A DNA stretch of 64,000 nucleotides from Microbacterium kunmingense (GCF_023155745.1 NZ_JAKNUS010000003.1:1-64000); one strand, 5' to 3'; counted from the stretch's first letter, positions 44,014 to 53,612 are shown. Made by a program: numbers and translations. The notes: generated by a model not told the origin, from the sequence alone.

Positions 44014-45363
44014 GTGGGTGGAGTTTGCGATATCCCGGCGATCGCTGAGGTATGCCAGACCGTCGGGTCGGGTGTCACATCGCTCGTTGCCGCGCCCTTC
44101 GATTGGCTCGCCCACACGCTCGCCGCAGCCGCCGCGTGGTTCTTCGAAGCGGTCTGGGCGGTGTTCGACACGACAACACTCGTCGACGTCACCGGTGACC
44201 AGTACACGCACGTGTACAACCTGCTCTTCGGCGTCGCGCTGTTCGTCATGCTCGTGTTCTTCTGCCTGCAACTGATCACCGGATTGGCGCATCGCGATCC
44301 GACCGCGCTCTCACGAGCTGCTGCGGGGCTCGGCAAGTCCGTGCTCGGCTCGTTCGTCGCAATCGCCCTGACAGCGACGCTGCTGGAGATCACGGATCAG
44401 CTGGCCATCGGTATCGTCCAGGCAACAGGAAACACGATGGAGGGAATGGGCGACAGAATCGCCCTGATGGCCGCCGGGCTGGTCGCGATCAACATCGCGA
44501 GCCCCGGCGTCGGCGCGATCATGACGATCTTCCTCGCAGGACTCGCGATCGCAGCCACCGCGATTGTGTGGTTCTCGCTCCTCATCCGCAAAGCCCTGCT
44601 CCTGGTGGCTATCGTGTTCGCGCCGATCGCACTGGCCGGATTCTCCTGGGATGCTACCCGCGGCTGGTTCGGCAAGTGGGTTGCGTTCGTTGTGGCCCTC
44701 GTGTTCTCCAAGCTCGTGCTTGTCGTCCTCTTCCTCGTCGCGATCAACCAGACCGCGGCGCCGATCGACGTTGATCTCGCGTCCATCAGCGATCCCGTGG
44801 CCGGAGTCGTACTCATGCTCGTCGCAGCCTTCGCGCCATACATGACCTACAAGTTCATCTCGTTCGTCGGCGTCGATATGTACCACGCGATGTCGACCGA
44901 ACAGGAGGCTAAGGGCGCGCTGAATCGGCCAGTCCCCGTGCCAGTGAGCCCCGCGAGTGCGAAGTCGGCGAAGTCGATCCTCGACGGGGGTGGCACCTCG
45001 AGTGGATCGGCGCCCCCGGTGGCGACGAGCGCCGCTGCCAACACCGCTGGATCTGGTGCCAGCGCGGGTGCGTCTGGTGCAGCAGCGTCCGGCGCAGGAA
45101 CTTCAGGCGCTGCGGCGGCCGCCGGCCCGGCCGCCGCAGTCATCGTCGGCCGTCAGGTGGTCGGCAAGGCAGCCTCCGCTGGACCCAAGCTCGGCAACGC
45201 CACCGGATCAGCAGCCATGGGACATTCCGAGGGCGCTAATCCGACAGACATACCACCGTCACCGACGACCTCCCCGGCTGCCGGGCAACCGACCCCACAG
45301 CCGCGCACACCGACCCCGCACCCGCGGCCGATCCCCACTCCGCGCGAGAGGACGACAGCATGA
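44014..45363 (+). CDS. VirB6/TrbL-like polytopic conjugation protein
   Basis: A 449-residue protein with about seven or eight membrane helices in residues 20-290 and the family end 'APYMTYKFISFVGVD'. The last 140 residues are a low-complexity Ala/Gly/Ser then Pro/Thr tail. It forms the inner-membrane pore part of the secretion channel. GTG at 44014 (AGAGGAA upstream). The stop overlaps the next ATG by 4 bases. Confidence 0.85.
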   Translation: MGGVCDIPAIAEVCQTVGSGVTSLVAAPFDWLAHTLAAAAAWFFEAVWAVFDTTTLVDVTGDQYTHVYNLLFGVALFVMLVFFCLQLITGLAHRDPTALSRAAAGLGKSVLGSFVAIALTATLLEITDQLAIGIVQATGNTMEGMGDRIALMAAGLVAINIASPGVGAIMTIFLAGLAIAATAIVWFSLLIRKALLLVAIVFAPIALAGFSWDATRGWFGKWVAFVVALVFSKLVLVVLFLVAINQTAAPIDVDLASISDPVAGVVLMLVAAFAPYMTYKFISFVGVDMYHAMSTEQEAKGALNRPVPVPVSPASAKSAKSILDGGGTSSGSAPPVATSAAANTAGSGASAGASGAAASGAGTSGAAAAAGPAAAVIVGRQVVGKAASAGPKLGNATGSAAMGHSEGANPTDIPPSPTTSPAAGQPTPQPRTPTPHPRPIPTPRERTTA

Positions 45364-46823
45364 CAGCGGGCAACACCCCGCGCGCGAACCAACTGCACCC
45401 GGTCCAGTTCTCCCGCCTGTCTAAGCGAGGCGTGATGCTCGGCCTCTCCCTGGCACAGCTCGTGACACTCGCCATCGGGCTAGTCGCGTTCACCAGTGCG
45501 GTGTACCTGGGCGGCGGCATCCTGTTCGGCCTCACATCACCGATCTGGGTGACGAGCGTCGCTCTTGCCTTCGTTCCCGTGGGTGGCCGGAAGCTCATCG
45601 AATGGGTGCCGATCTCAATCCGCTGGGTGTGGCGAAGCGTCGGCGGGCAGCTGCGATTCCGCGCGGACTTGGTCAAGCCGCGCCCCGCGGGCACGCTCGC
45701 ACTCCCCGGCGACGCCGCCGCGCTCCGAGAGTGGGTCGACCCCGAGACGGGTGCCGCCATGATCCAAGACCCTCACACTCAGACCCTGACGGCAATCGCC
45801 GGCATCACGCATCCAGCGTTCGTTCTTCTCGACAGCGGCGAACAGGAGCGTCGGGTGGCCGGCTGGGGGCGAGTGCTCGCGACGGTCTGCCGGTCGGGCC
45901 GCATCGCGCGCGTTCAGATCTCCGAGCGCACAGTGCCCAGCTCCGGAAGCGGGCTTGCCGAATGGTGGGCCCGGCATGGCGTCGACGATGACTCTTGGCC
46001 CGCGGTCACGTACAAGGAGCTCATTGAGCGCGCTGGCCCCGCCGGCGAACGGCATGAGACGACAATCGCCCTCGCGCTCGATATGCGCGCGGCGGCCCGC
46101 CAGATCCGCGCCGCCGGGGGTGGCATGAAGGGGGCCGCGGGTGTACTGCGTCAGGAGATGACGACGTTGGTGGCAGCACTGCGGGCAGCTGACCTAACGC
46201 CCACAGGCTGGCTGAGCCCAGGCGAGGTCGCGGTGGTGCTGCGCTCCGCATACGATCCCGCAGCCGCTCCCGCGCTCGAGAGACACGGGGAGATCGGTCG
46301 ATCTCTCGCAACGGCCGGCCCCGTCGCAGTCTCCGAAACCTGGGACCGGCTGCGTACCGACTCGGCCCACCACGCGGTTATCTGGATTTCGGAGTGGCCG
46401 AGGTCACAGGTGTACCCAGGCTTCCTCTCCCCCTTGTTGCTGACTTCGGGCATCCAACGAACATTCACTCTGACGTGCACGCCGGTCCGTGCCGACCTGG
46501 CCGCACGGGACATCAGGAGAAAGAAGGTAGGACTTCTCTCGGATGCCGCGCAGCGTGCGAAAGTCGGGCAGATCGAGGATGCCGCGCGCACCGCCGAGTA
46601 CAACGACGTCGTCCAGCAAGAATCAGACCTCACGGCTGGTCACGGCGTGCTGCGATTCACCGGGCTCGTGGCAGTGTCGGCGCCGAGCGTCGACGAGCTG
46701 GATGCCGCAGTCGCGGCGATCGAGCAGGCCGCCGTGCAAGCTGCCTGCGAAACACGGAGGCTCGTGGGCCAGCAGGCGCAAGCGTTCACCGTCGCCGCTC
46801 TGCCCCTGTGTCGAACCGTATGA
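45360..46823 (+). CDS. SCO6880-family T4SS protein
   Basis: A 487-residue protein. The N-terminus holds two membrane helices (about 22-62, a PrgI/VirB3-like part); the soluble remainder has the SCO6880 pattern ('TGAAMIQDPHTQTLTAIAGI', 'HAVIWISEWPRSQVYPGF'). This family is the actinobacterial counterpart of VirB3 fused to the N-terminal, non-ATPase half of VirB4, and the ATPase half is encoded two genes downstream. Overlaps its upstream neighbour (ATGA). Confidence 0.85.
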   Translation: MTAGNTPRANQLHPVQFSRLSKRGVMLGLSLAQLVTLAIGLVAFTSAVYLGGGILFGLTSPIWVTSVALAFVPVGGRKLIEWVPISIRWVWRSVGGQLRFRADLVKPRPAGTLALPGDAAALREWVDPETGAAMIQDPHTQTLTAIAGITHPAFVLLDSGEQERRVAGWGRVLATVCRSGRIARVQISERTVPSSGSGLAEWWARHGVDDDSWPAVTYKELIERAGPAGERHETTIALALDMRAAARQIRAAGGGMKGAAGVLRQEMTTLVAALRAADLTPTGWLSPGEVAVVLRSAYDPAAAPALERHGEIGRSLATAGPVAVSETWDRLRTDSAHHAVIWISEWPRSQVYPGFLSPLLLTSGIQRTFTLTCTPVRADLAARDIRRKKVGLLSDAAQRAKVGQIEDAARTAEYNDVVQQESDLTAGHGVLRFTGLVAVSAPSVDELDAAVAAIEQAAVQAACETRRLVGQQAQAFTVAALPLCRTV

Positions 46824-46879
46824 CGCGCGGGGACACCTCGCGCACCTGACTGACGACTTCCGTTGCAAGGGGACACGCA

Positions 46880-47362
46880 ATGCCTACATTCCAGGATCCT
46901 GTCGTCGATGGCGAGGAAGCGTGTCACGCTCTGCGCGCTCTCGCGCACGCCACGCGCACGTTCGATGACCCGGCACAGACGTACGAGGTGGTCGGGGATC
47001 TGCTGGGCGGCCTGAGATCGCTCGAACAGGTGCTCGATCAGCTCGCGTTCGCGCACACCAGCTCAGACTCGATCGCCCGAACTGACGACGGTGATCACTG
47101 GGCTGGGGTGGAGGAAGCCCATGCAGCCGCCCTCGCGCTGCGGCGTGCGTCGACCCTTGTCGCTCGGGCCGGCTTGGCCCTCGATCGCGCATCTCAGCAC
47201 TCCGGCCGAATCGCCTGGAGCCCATCCGTCGGCGCCGCGCCGAAGGTCACGGAATCAGTCGCGCCCCGCGTCAATCCGAACGACTCGTTTCAGCGCCCTG
47301 ACCCATTCGCCTTGCAGGGGTCTGGTGCCAAAGTTAGCCGCCGCAACGGGATGTCGCTGTGA
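46880..47362 (+). CDS. ICE hypothetical protein between SCO6880 and VirB4
   Basis: A 160-residue soluble protein. The first 110 residues are helical with many Ala and His ('EEACHALRALAHATRTFDDP'); no catalytic motif. ATG has AAGGGG upstream. It overlaps the virB4-like start by 4 bases. Position is fixed in this type of module, function unknown. Confidence 0.65.
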   Translation: MPTFQDPVVDGEEACHALRALAHATRTFDDPAQTYEVVGDLLGGLRSLEQVLDQLAFAHTSSDSIARTDDGDHWAGVEEAHAAALALRRASTLVARAGLALDRASQHSGRIAWSPSVGAAPKVTESVAPRVNPNDSFQRPDPFALQGSGAKVSRRNGMSL

Positions 47363-48852
47363 ACGCGCACGGAGGTGAGCGCATACACACCACAACGCTT
47401 GTGGACCCGGCAGGCGAACGCAGGAAGGAGCGTCGTGCCCGACGAAAGGCATCCCGGCGTCTCAGTGACGCCACTCGCGCTGCCACCACCGAATCCGACC
47501 GTGCCGAGGCCGAAGCGGAGCGCGCGGATCTACGCGCGACGACCTACCTACCTGCCTCAGGTGAGTCGCGGCCCGCCGCGCTCCGAACCCCCGGCCGCCT
47601 GCGCATACCGCGCCACCAGGACACCAGTGCCACGCTCGCCGGAGCGTACCCGTTCCTCGCCGAAGGCGGACTCGGTTCGCAGGGCGTCTTCGTCGGCCAG
47701 GACCTCTACTCGGGCGCGTCGTTCGTCTATGACCCGTGGGTGCTTTACTCACGTGGGATGATCACCGCGCCGAACATCGTCCTGGCGGGGATCGTGGGCT
47801 CCGGTAAGTCATCGCTCGTGAAGAGCCTCTACACGCGTTCGATTCCCTTCGGTCGCCGCGTCTACGTCCCCGGCGACCCGAAGGGCGAACACACTGCCGT
47901 CGCCGAAGCGGTCGGTGGACAGGCAATCGTGCTCGGGCACGGCATGGCGAACCGACTCAATCCGCTCGACGAAGGGCATCGCCCATCCGGCGTTTCCGAC
48001 GAGAGCTGGGCCGGCCAGGTGGCTTCGCGTCGCCGCGACCTCATCGGCGCGCTGACCGAAACCGTGCTCGAACGACCACTGAGCCCGCTGGAGCACACTG
48101 CGATCGACCTCGCTCTCGCGGACACTGTCCGCTCATGTAAGACCCCGATTCTGCCGATGGTCGTGGAACGCATCCTCTCCCCGGACGTATCCCAGCAATC
48201 CGACCGCCGCCTCGTCGAGGACGGAAGGGTCGTCGGGCACGCACTCCGTCGGCTGGTCGCCGGAGATCTCGCCGGCCTGTTCGACGGCCCCAGCACCGTC
48301 ACCTTCGACCCGACCCTGCCGATGATCTCGCTCGACCTGTCGCGCGTTGCCGAGAATACGACGCTCGTGTCCGTCCTCATGACGTGCTCCTCCGCCTGGA
48401 TGGAATCCGCGCTCCTCGACCCGCACGGCGGGCAGCGTTGGGTCATCTATGACGAAGCCTGGCGTCTCATGTCGCATCCCGCCCTTCTGCGACGAATGGA
48501 TGCACAGTGGCGACTCGCCCGCCACTATGGAATCGCGAACCTGCTCGTCTTCCACAAGCTCTCCGACCTCGACAACGTCGGCGACCGGGGCTCCGCGATG
48601 CGCGCGATCGCCTCATCCCTCCTCGCCAACGCGGAGACGCGAATCATCTACCGGCAGGAAGCGGACCAACTCGGAGCGACTGCGACCGCGCTGGGCCTCA
48701 CTGGCACTGAGCAGAGCCTGCTGCCCGGCTTGGCAACGGGACAAGGTCTCTGGAGGATCAAGGACCGCAGCTTCGTGGTTCAGCACCAATTGCACCCCGC
48801 GGAGCTCGCAGCATTCGACACGACGAGCCGGATGACGGAGGGCGTGAAATGA
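47359..48852 (+). CDS. VirB4-like conjugation ATPase
   Basis: A 497-residue ATPase that drives assembly of the channel. Walker A 'GIVGSGKSS' is at residues 144-152, Walker B 'RWVIYDEAWRLM' near 370, followed by the VirB4 signature 'NLLVFHKLSDLDNVG' and 'TRIIYRQEADQL'. The N-terminal 80 residues are Arg/Glu-rich. It is shorter than classical VirB4 because the N-terminal half is in the SCO6880 protein. Confidence 0.9.
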   Translation: MNAHGGERIHTTTLVDPAGERRKERRARRKASRRLSDATRAATTESDRAEAEAERADLRATTYLPASGESRPAALRTPGRLRIPRHQDTSATLAGAYPFLAEGGLGSQGVFVGQDLYSGASFVYDPWVLYSRGMITAPNIVLAGIVGSGKSSLVKSLYTRSIPFGRRVYVPGDPKGEHTAVAEAVGGQAIVLGHGMANRLNPLDEGHRPSGVSDESWAGQVASRRRDLIGALTETVLERPLSPLEHTAIDLALADTVRSCKTPILPMVVERILSPDVSQQSDRRLVEDGRVVGHALRRLVAGDLAGLFDGPSTVTFDPTLPMISLDLSRVAENTTLVSVLMTCSSAWMESALLDPHGGQRWVIYDEAWRLMSHPALLRRMDAQWRLARHYGIANLLVFHKLSDLDNVGDRGSAMRAIASSLLANAETRIIYRQEADQLGATATALGLTGTEQSLLPGLATGQGLWRIKDRSFVVQHQLHPAELAAFDTTSRMTEGVK

Positions 48853-49439
48853 CGACAGCGCACGCAGTACGACGATCCACCGACGCGATCCGTGTGCCGG
48901 CGGTCCTTCCCGCTATCACCATGACGATCTCGGCGAACGGCACAATGACCGTCGCCGTCGACGGGACGCCATTCGAACCGCCTCGGTTCGGGGCACCCTG
49001 GACCCGCGCGTCCTTCGCGGAAGTCATAGACACGGTCCTGCTCGCTCTCGGCTCGCCGGTGCGGGTCGTAGTTTACGAGGCTGACGGCACTGTCTTCACC
49101 GACATCATCACCCGGCCGCTGCAGGGATCACTCAGCCCGAGCGCGCCGCCGAAGATTGAAGGCCGAGAGTCGAGTGCTCCAACGGAGTCGCAGGTCGCTC
49201 GCGAAGCACTTATCGATGCCATTCCCTCGATCGGGCCGCCTCGCGTTGTTTGCGGCGAAGAGGGTTTCCTCCCTGGCGAAGACGTAGCCCTAGCGATCAT
49301 CGTGCGTCACATCCAGGCTTCTGCGGACGGGTCCGCTCGAGCGTTGCTGGAACCGGGGCTCTGCCGCGTGACCGCCGAGGGCGAGATTGTCCTCGTGGGC
49401 AGAATCTCCGGCACGTGTGCTTTCGGGATCGTCACATGA
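48849..49439 (+). CDS. ICE hypothetical protein between VirB4 and VirD4
   Basis: A 196-residue soluble protein with two parts: a beta-rich N-terminal region ('TISANGTMTVAVDG') and a C-terminal domain ('FLPGEDVALAIIVRHIQASA', 'ALLEPGLCRV'). Coupled at both ends (overlaps of 4 bases). I do not recognise the fold. The C-terminal 'GEIVLVGRISGTC' suggests a small beta domain. Confidence 0.65.
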   Translation: MTTAHAVRRSTDAIRVPAVLPAITMTISANGTMTVAVDGTPFEPPRFGAPWTRASFAEVIDTVLLALGSPVRVVVYEADGTVFTDIITRPLQGSLSPSAPPKIEGRESSAPTESQVAREALIDAIPSIGPPRVVCGEEGFLPGEDVALAIIVRHIQASADGSARALLEPGLCRVTAEGEIVLVGRISGTCAFGIVT

Positions 49440-51208
49440 CGGGTCCCCACGGTGTCGGTGTCTCCGGTCCCGACGGGCTAACCAACGTCGCGTTGCTCGC
49501 TCTCGGCGGGGCCGTTGCGATCGCCGGCATCCTGCGTGTGGGCGGCAATCTCGCCGCCTTCCTAACAGGAGCGGAGCAGCCGACAGGTGGTCTGGCCGCG
49601 GGGCTCGGTGTCTTCGGGTCCCCCGCCGACCCGGGGGCGGCACTCGGATCTCCTGGGCTCAACGCCGTGGCGTACTGGGCTGTCGTCGTGGCGTTCGTGG
49701 CGCTGCTCAGCTTTTCGGGGTGGTGGGTCTGGCGCGTCATCCGAAACCACACTCGTCATGCCAGATCCGACCCGAACAGGATCGCCGGAATCGCGACCGC
49801 GGCCGACGTGCGCCGCGCTGCCTCCGATCACGCGTTGCTGACGCGCGCTACGCACCTTCGCGCGTCCGTCGACAAGCCGCGATGCGAGGACGTCGGCTAC
49901 CTCGTGGGAGTGGCGCGAGGAACGAAGGTGTGGACGTCGGTTGAGGATTCGATCCTCGTGATCGGCCCTCCCCGGTCGGGCAAGGGCGCCCACATCGTCA
50001 TCAACGCGATCCTCGATGCACCTGGCGCCGTCGTCACGACCTCCACCAGGCCGGACAACCTCACGACCACCATTCGCTCGCGTATGAGACGAGGACCGGT
50101 CGCCGTGTTCGATCCGCAACATCTCGCTCCGGGTGTGCCGGCGGGCTTGCGGTGGTCGCCGGTGCGCGGCTGCGAGATACCACTCACCGCGATGATTCGC
50201 GCCACGGGACTCGCAGCCGGTACAGGCCTGTCGAGTGTTGGGGTGGAGAACGGCGGCTTCTGGGAGGGCAAGACCCGCACGGCTCTTCAGTCGCTGCTGC
50301 ACGCCGCAGCGCTCGATGGCCGCTCACCTGGTGAGCTCTTTCGCTGGACGCTCGACCCGGCCGCGGCGAAGGATGCCGTCGCGATCCTCACCTCCAACCC
50401 TGCCGCCGCGACCGGATGGGCCGAGTCGCTTGAGGCGATGATCGACGCCGACCCCCGTACGCGCGACTCGATCTGGCAGGGCGTCTCCCTGGCGTTGGCG
50501 GCTCTGGCTGACCCCCGTGTTCTCGACGCCGTCAGCCCGAGCGAGGACGAGCGGTTCGATCCGGAGACCTTTCTCCGACGTAACGGCACCCTGTACCTTC
50601 TCGCGACGGGCGCCGGCGCCGGCGCATCCTCCTCCCTCGTCGCCGCGTTAGTCGAAGACCTGGTCGAGACCGCGAGGCGCGTTGCCGCGAGATCCCCAGG
50701 CGCCCGCCTCGACCCGCCGCTGCTTCTCGCGCTGGATGAGATCGGCAACCTCGCCCCTCTGCCGTCGCTGCCTGTCCTAATGGCCGAAGGCGGAGGCACC
50801 GGTGTCACCACGATGCCGGTGCTTCAGTCACTCGCGCAGGCCCGTCAGCGGTGGGGCGACAACGCAGCCACGGCGATCTGGGACGCGAGCATCGCCAAGA
50901 TCGTGCTCGGCGGCGCCTCAGGGTCTCGAGACCTCCAAGACATCGCCACCCTGATCGGCGACCGCGACGAGGCCACCGACTCGATCACGATCGGTGAACG
51001 CGGTATGCGCTCCAACCAGCGATCAACGCGCCGTGTTCCGATCATGCCGCCCGACGTGATTCGCACGCTGCCGTACGGCACGGCGCTCCTGCTGCTGAGG
51101 TCGGCACCGCCGATCGTCACGCGCCTGCGCGAATGGACTGCCCGGTCCGACGCTGCAGAACTTCGCGCTGAACGGGCTCGAGTCGAGGAACAACTGCGGC
51201 GGGGATAG
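49436..51208 (+). CDS. VirD4/TraG-type coupling protein
   Basis: A 590-residue coupling ATPase that joins the relaxosome to the channel. Two membrane helices occupy about 18-45 and 78-103. Walker A 'GPPRSGKGAH' is at 177-186, Walker B 'LLLALDEIGNLAPLP' near 425, and the TraG/TraM-type C-terminus ('ATLIGDRDEATDSIT', 'GTALLLLRSAPP') follows. ATG 49436 overlaps the previous stop. The upstream open frame to 49250 is a shadow. Confidence 0.9.
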   Translation: MTGPHGVGVSGPDGLTNVALLALGGAVAIAGILRVGGNLAAFLTGAEQPTGGLAAGLGVFGSPADPGAALGSPGLNAVAYWAVVVAFVALLSFSGWWVWRVIRNHTRHARSDPNRIAGIATAADVRRAASDHALLTRATHLRASVDKPRCEDVGYLVGVARGTKVWTSVEDSILVIGPPRSGKGAHIVINAILDAPGAVVTTSTRPDNLTTTIRSRMRRGPVAVFDPQHLAPGVPAGLRWSPVRGCEIPLTAMIRATGLAAGTGLSSVGVENGGFWEGKTRTALQSLLHAAALDGRSPGELFRWTLDPAAAKDAVAILTSNPAAATGWAESLEAMIDADPRTRDSIWQGVSLALAALADPRVLDAVSPSEDERFDPETFLRRNGTLYLLATGAGAGASSSLVAALVEDLVETARRVAARSPGARLDPPLLLALDEIGNLAPLPSLPVLMAEGGGTGVTTMPVLQSLAQARQRWGDNAATAIWDASIAKIVLGGASGSRDLQDIATLIGDRDEATDSITIGERGMRSNQRSTRRVPIMPPDVIRTLPYGTALLLLRSAPPIVTRLREWTARSDAAELRAERARVEEQLRRG

Positions 51209-51261
51209 GGAACCCACCTAACGGGTGACGGCCGACATGCGGCCCCTGGCAGGAGCATCCG

Positions 51262-51690
51262 ATGACTATCCACACCCAGCAATCTCTCTCCGGGTTCATC
51301 GCGTCGCAGCCTCAATTGGCGTTCAACACGAAAGGCGAAGCCCGCTTCTGGGTGCGCATCGGTCAGGAGCACTTCGAACGCAATGAAGACGGAACCTTCA
51401 CTCAGACCGAGACCACGTACCACGACCTCGTCATGTTCCGACGTAACGCTGAGCGCGCCTACGCGATGTTCAACAAGGGCGATGTGTTCATCGCAGAGGG
51501 ATACACGCACACCTCGACGCGGGAGCGCGACGGCGAAACGGTCGAGACCGAGGAGTTCGTCGCGAAGCGCCTCGGCCACGACTCCGCGCGCACGAACTAC
51601 ATCCTGCAACGCCGCCGCAACCAGCTCCCGTCGGTCACGGCATCCGCCCCGTCGACGGCAAAGCCCGCCGCTAGACCCGTGGCCATCTGA
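51262..51690 (+). CDS. Single-stranded DNA-binding protein
   Basis: A 142-residue OB-fold SSB. 'LSGFIASQPQLAFNTKGEARF' and 'YHDLVMFRRNAERAYAMFNKGD' match the element-borne SSB-like proteins of Actinobacteria. The tail is Pro/Ala-rich and lacks the acidic DDDIPF-type end of chromosomal SSB, so it probably does not recruit the host replication partners. It would coat transferred single strands. GGAGC ribosome site upstream. Confidence 0.85.
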   Translation: MTIHTQQSLSGFIASQPQLAFNTKGEARFWVRIGQEHFERNEDGTFTQTETTYHDLVMFRRNAERAYAMFNKGDVFIAEGYTHTSTRERDGETVETEEFVAKRLGHDSARTNYILQRRRNQLPSVTASAPSTAKPAARPVAI

Positions 51691-51697
51691 GCACCTG

Positions 51698-52267
51698 ATG
51701 ACCGCCGACGAGCCCTTGCATTTTCCGGGATACGAGTTCGAGCCACCGTCGCCGGACGGCCCTGAAGGTGAGGTCGATGGCCTGCCGAGTGTACCCCGCC
51801 CGGTGAACTGGAACGTGCTCACTTCGGATCGAGCTGCATTCGAGTGGGTGGAGCTGGACAGGTGGGTGAACTGGCTACGACGCACCTACGGTCTCGGACC
51901 GTCGATCATCCCGCCGCTGTGGCATCGCCACTCCGAACTCGTTTGGGAACTCTCCGCCCTACACCTGCACTGGCTCTGCGCATACGACGAGGAGCAGCAT
52001 GGCTCCGCTCCCCTCGGCTGGCACCAGGACTTTGCCGAGGCGCGCGAGCGCCTGCACGACTGGGTCGCCGCGTGCGGCTCACGCCTCGACCGTGACAGGG
52101 CGACACGTCAGACCGCGTGGCCAGGGGAAGATCCCGCCCCGGCAGTCGAAGAAATACCCATTGCGGATCGCGCCGCCGACTTCCGCAGATTCGTCGTCGA
52201 GGACGTCGCGCGGCGCCGAGCCGTCGAGGATGCGTACATGGCGGCAGCGGCCAGCGGCGCTGAGTAG
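51698..52267 (+). CDS. DUF4913 domain protein
   Basis: A 189-residue protein with the DUF4913 core ('WVNWLRRTYGLGPSIIPPLW', 'ELSALHLHWLCAYDEEQHG', 'LGWHQDFAEARERLHDWV', residues about 53-130). The family is confined to actinobacterial conjugative elements and phages; role unknown. ATG lies 8 bases after the SSB stop. Last gene of the transfer operon. Confidence 0.8.
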   Translation: MTADEPLHFPGYEFEPPSPDGPEGEVDGLPSVPRPVNWNVLTSDRAAFEWVELDRWVNWLRRTYGLGPSIIPPLWHRHSELVWELSALHLHWLCAYDEEQHGSAPLGWHQDFAEARERLHDWVAACGSRLDRDRATRQTAWPGEDPAPAVEEIPIADRAADFRRFVVEDVARRRAVEDAYMAAAASGAE

Positions 52268-52485
52268 GTGTTCAGGACTCGTTGGGAGCGTCGAGACGCG
52301 TTGTCCTCCATCATGAGTCCGGTGGGACCTGGCTAGAGCCGGCGCGCGCCACCCCCACGAAGAACGTGCCGTCCAACGCGCTGACAATGCGTTCGCGCTG
52401 AACTCGGACGCACATGCGGATTGGTCCTTCGCGCCCGACGGACTCAGCGCCCGCTCAGGACCGTCTGGCGAAGCGTAGGTGGAGA

Positions 52486-52974
52486 CTATGAGACGAACTG
52501 CGGGGGAAAGTACTCGTCGGGAACCTGGTGAAGGTCCAGGTGCGTCTCGAGGTGTTGGGCTGTCTGGCGAACCCTGATCAGGAGTGGGGTAGTTGAGCGC
52601 ATGCGGGTCCCGGTGAGTCGGGCCGCATTCTCATTAGCCGTCACCCAGAGCTCTTCGGCGCTGCTCTGATTTTGCGCAGCGACGGCGGCGACGAAGCGGC
52701 GGACGAATGCTTCGGTCGGGCCGGCTAGGTCGGCTTCGGCAAGGTGCGCGTCCCTGCCGTAGGCGGCGAGGATGCGCGCCAGGGTGTAGTCGAAGAGCAT
52801 GGCGTTTCGTCGGAGCCACTGCTCACCGGACGCTACCTGCATGCCGGTGATCTCGTGTTCCCACTCGGTCAGGCTGGCGTTGGTGGCCAGGCACATCACC
52901 GCCTTGGTGATCATGTAGTCCTGGACCAGGTGGTAGTCCTCCTGCTGAAGGGGATGCTTGTCCTCTGTCGCCAC
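52486..52974 (-). CDS. Hypothetical protein near MerR/SulP module
   Basis: A 162-residue, all-helical soluble protein ('YHLVQDYMITKAVMCLATNA'). No known motif. GTG start with GGGAGG upstream. A 13-base sequence in front of it (52988-53000) is repeated exactly in the MerR-controlled promoter at 53463, so it may belong to the same regulon. Confidence 0.6.
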   Translation of the reverse strand: MATEDKHPLQQEDYHLVQDYMITKAVMCLATNASLTEWEHEITGMQVASGEQWLRRNAMLFDYTLARILAAYGRDAHLAEADLAGPTEAFVRRFVAAVAAQNQSSAEELWVTANENAARLTGTRMRSTTPLLIRVRQTAQHLETHLDLHQVPDEYFPPQFVS

Positions 52975-53060
52975 ACCGACCTCCCAATCTCACGTTACGG
53001 AAGAGATTACGGCAGCAGGATGGTCGTTGGCTGGACCGGTCAACCTGGAGGGGGGAATGG

Positions 53061-53432
53061 TCAGCGGCGGCCGAGTTGCTCGAGGAAGTCGTCGGCGGCC
53101 TCGAGCTGAGCGCGCAGCCGATCGCGACGCTCGTTCGCCTCGGCACGCACGAGCTCCAGTCGGTCACGCAAGCCCTCATCACCGGGGTTCTCGGTCAGCG
53201 CGTCGATCAGCTCGAGTAGTTGCCCCGTCTCTTCGAGGGAGTATCCGAGCGGCTTCATACGTCGGATCAGGAGGAGGCGTGATTCGTCTTCGGCGGTGTA
53301 GAGACGGAATCCGCCTTCCGTGCGGCCGGTGGGCTTGAGAATGCCGATCTCGTCGTAGTGGCGGATGGTACGCAGTGACAGTCCGGTGCGTTCGGCGAGC
53401 TCTCCGATGTGCATCGTCATGGTGGCGGTCAT
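53061..53432 (-). CDS. MerR-family transcriptional activator
   Basis: A 123-residue MerR protein. The winged helix is at residues 5-70 ('MHIGELAERTGLSLRTIRHY', 'GGFRLYTAEDESRLLLIRRM'), followed by the dimer coiled coil. No ligand Cys is present in the short C-terminal region, so it does not sense a thiophilic metal by the usual site. ATG 53432 has GGAG 8 bases upstream. It is divergent from the sulP gene, whose promoter has the 19-base spacer typical of MerR control. Confidence 0.85.
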   Translation of the reverse strand: MTATMTMHIGELAERTGLSLRTIRHYDEIGILKPTGRTEGGFRLYTAEDESRLLLIRRMKPLGYSLEETGQLLELIDALTENPGDEGLRDRLELVRAEANERRDRLRAQLEAADDFLEQLGRR

Positions 53433-53450
53433 GTCAGCGGCTCCATCCGA

Positions 53451-53481
53451 TTGGCGACCAACTCTCACGTTACGGTAGTCT
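53451..53481 (+). promoter_or_regulatory. MerR-type promoter of the SulP gene
   Basis: TTGGCG (53451-53456), a 19-base spacer and TAGTCT (53476-53481). The long spacer holds an imperfect dyad (CTCACGTTACGGTAG). MerR proteins activate such over-spaced promoters by twisting the DNA. Confidence 0.65.
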
Positions 53482-53612
53482 TCGTGGCGTTCGATCATTT
53501 CTTGGTCGTACTCCCCAATTCTCTCCCGCCGACCATGCTCGGCATTCTGGCGCACCGGTGCGCTCCCCTCCGGCTTTCACCCTGACAGCCCCATCCTCCC
53601 GCTTGGAGTGCC

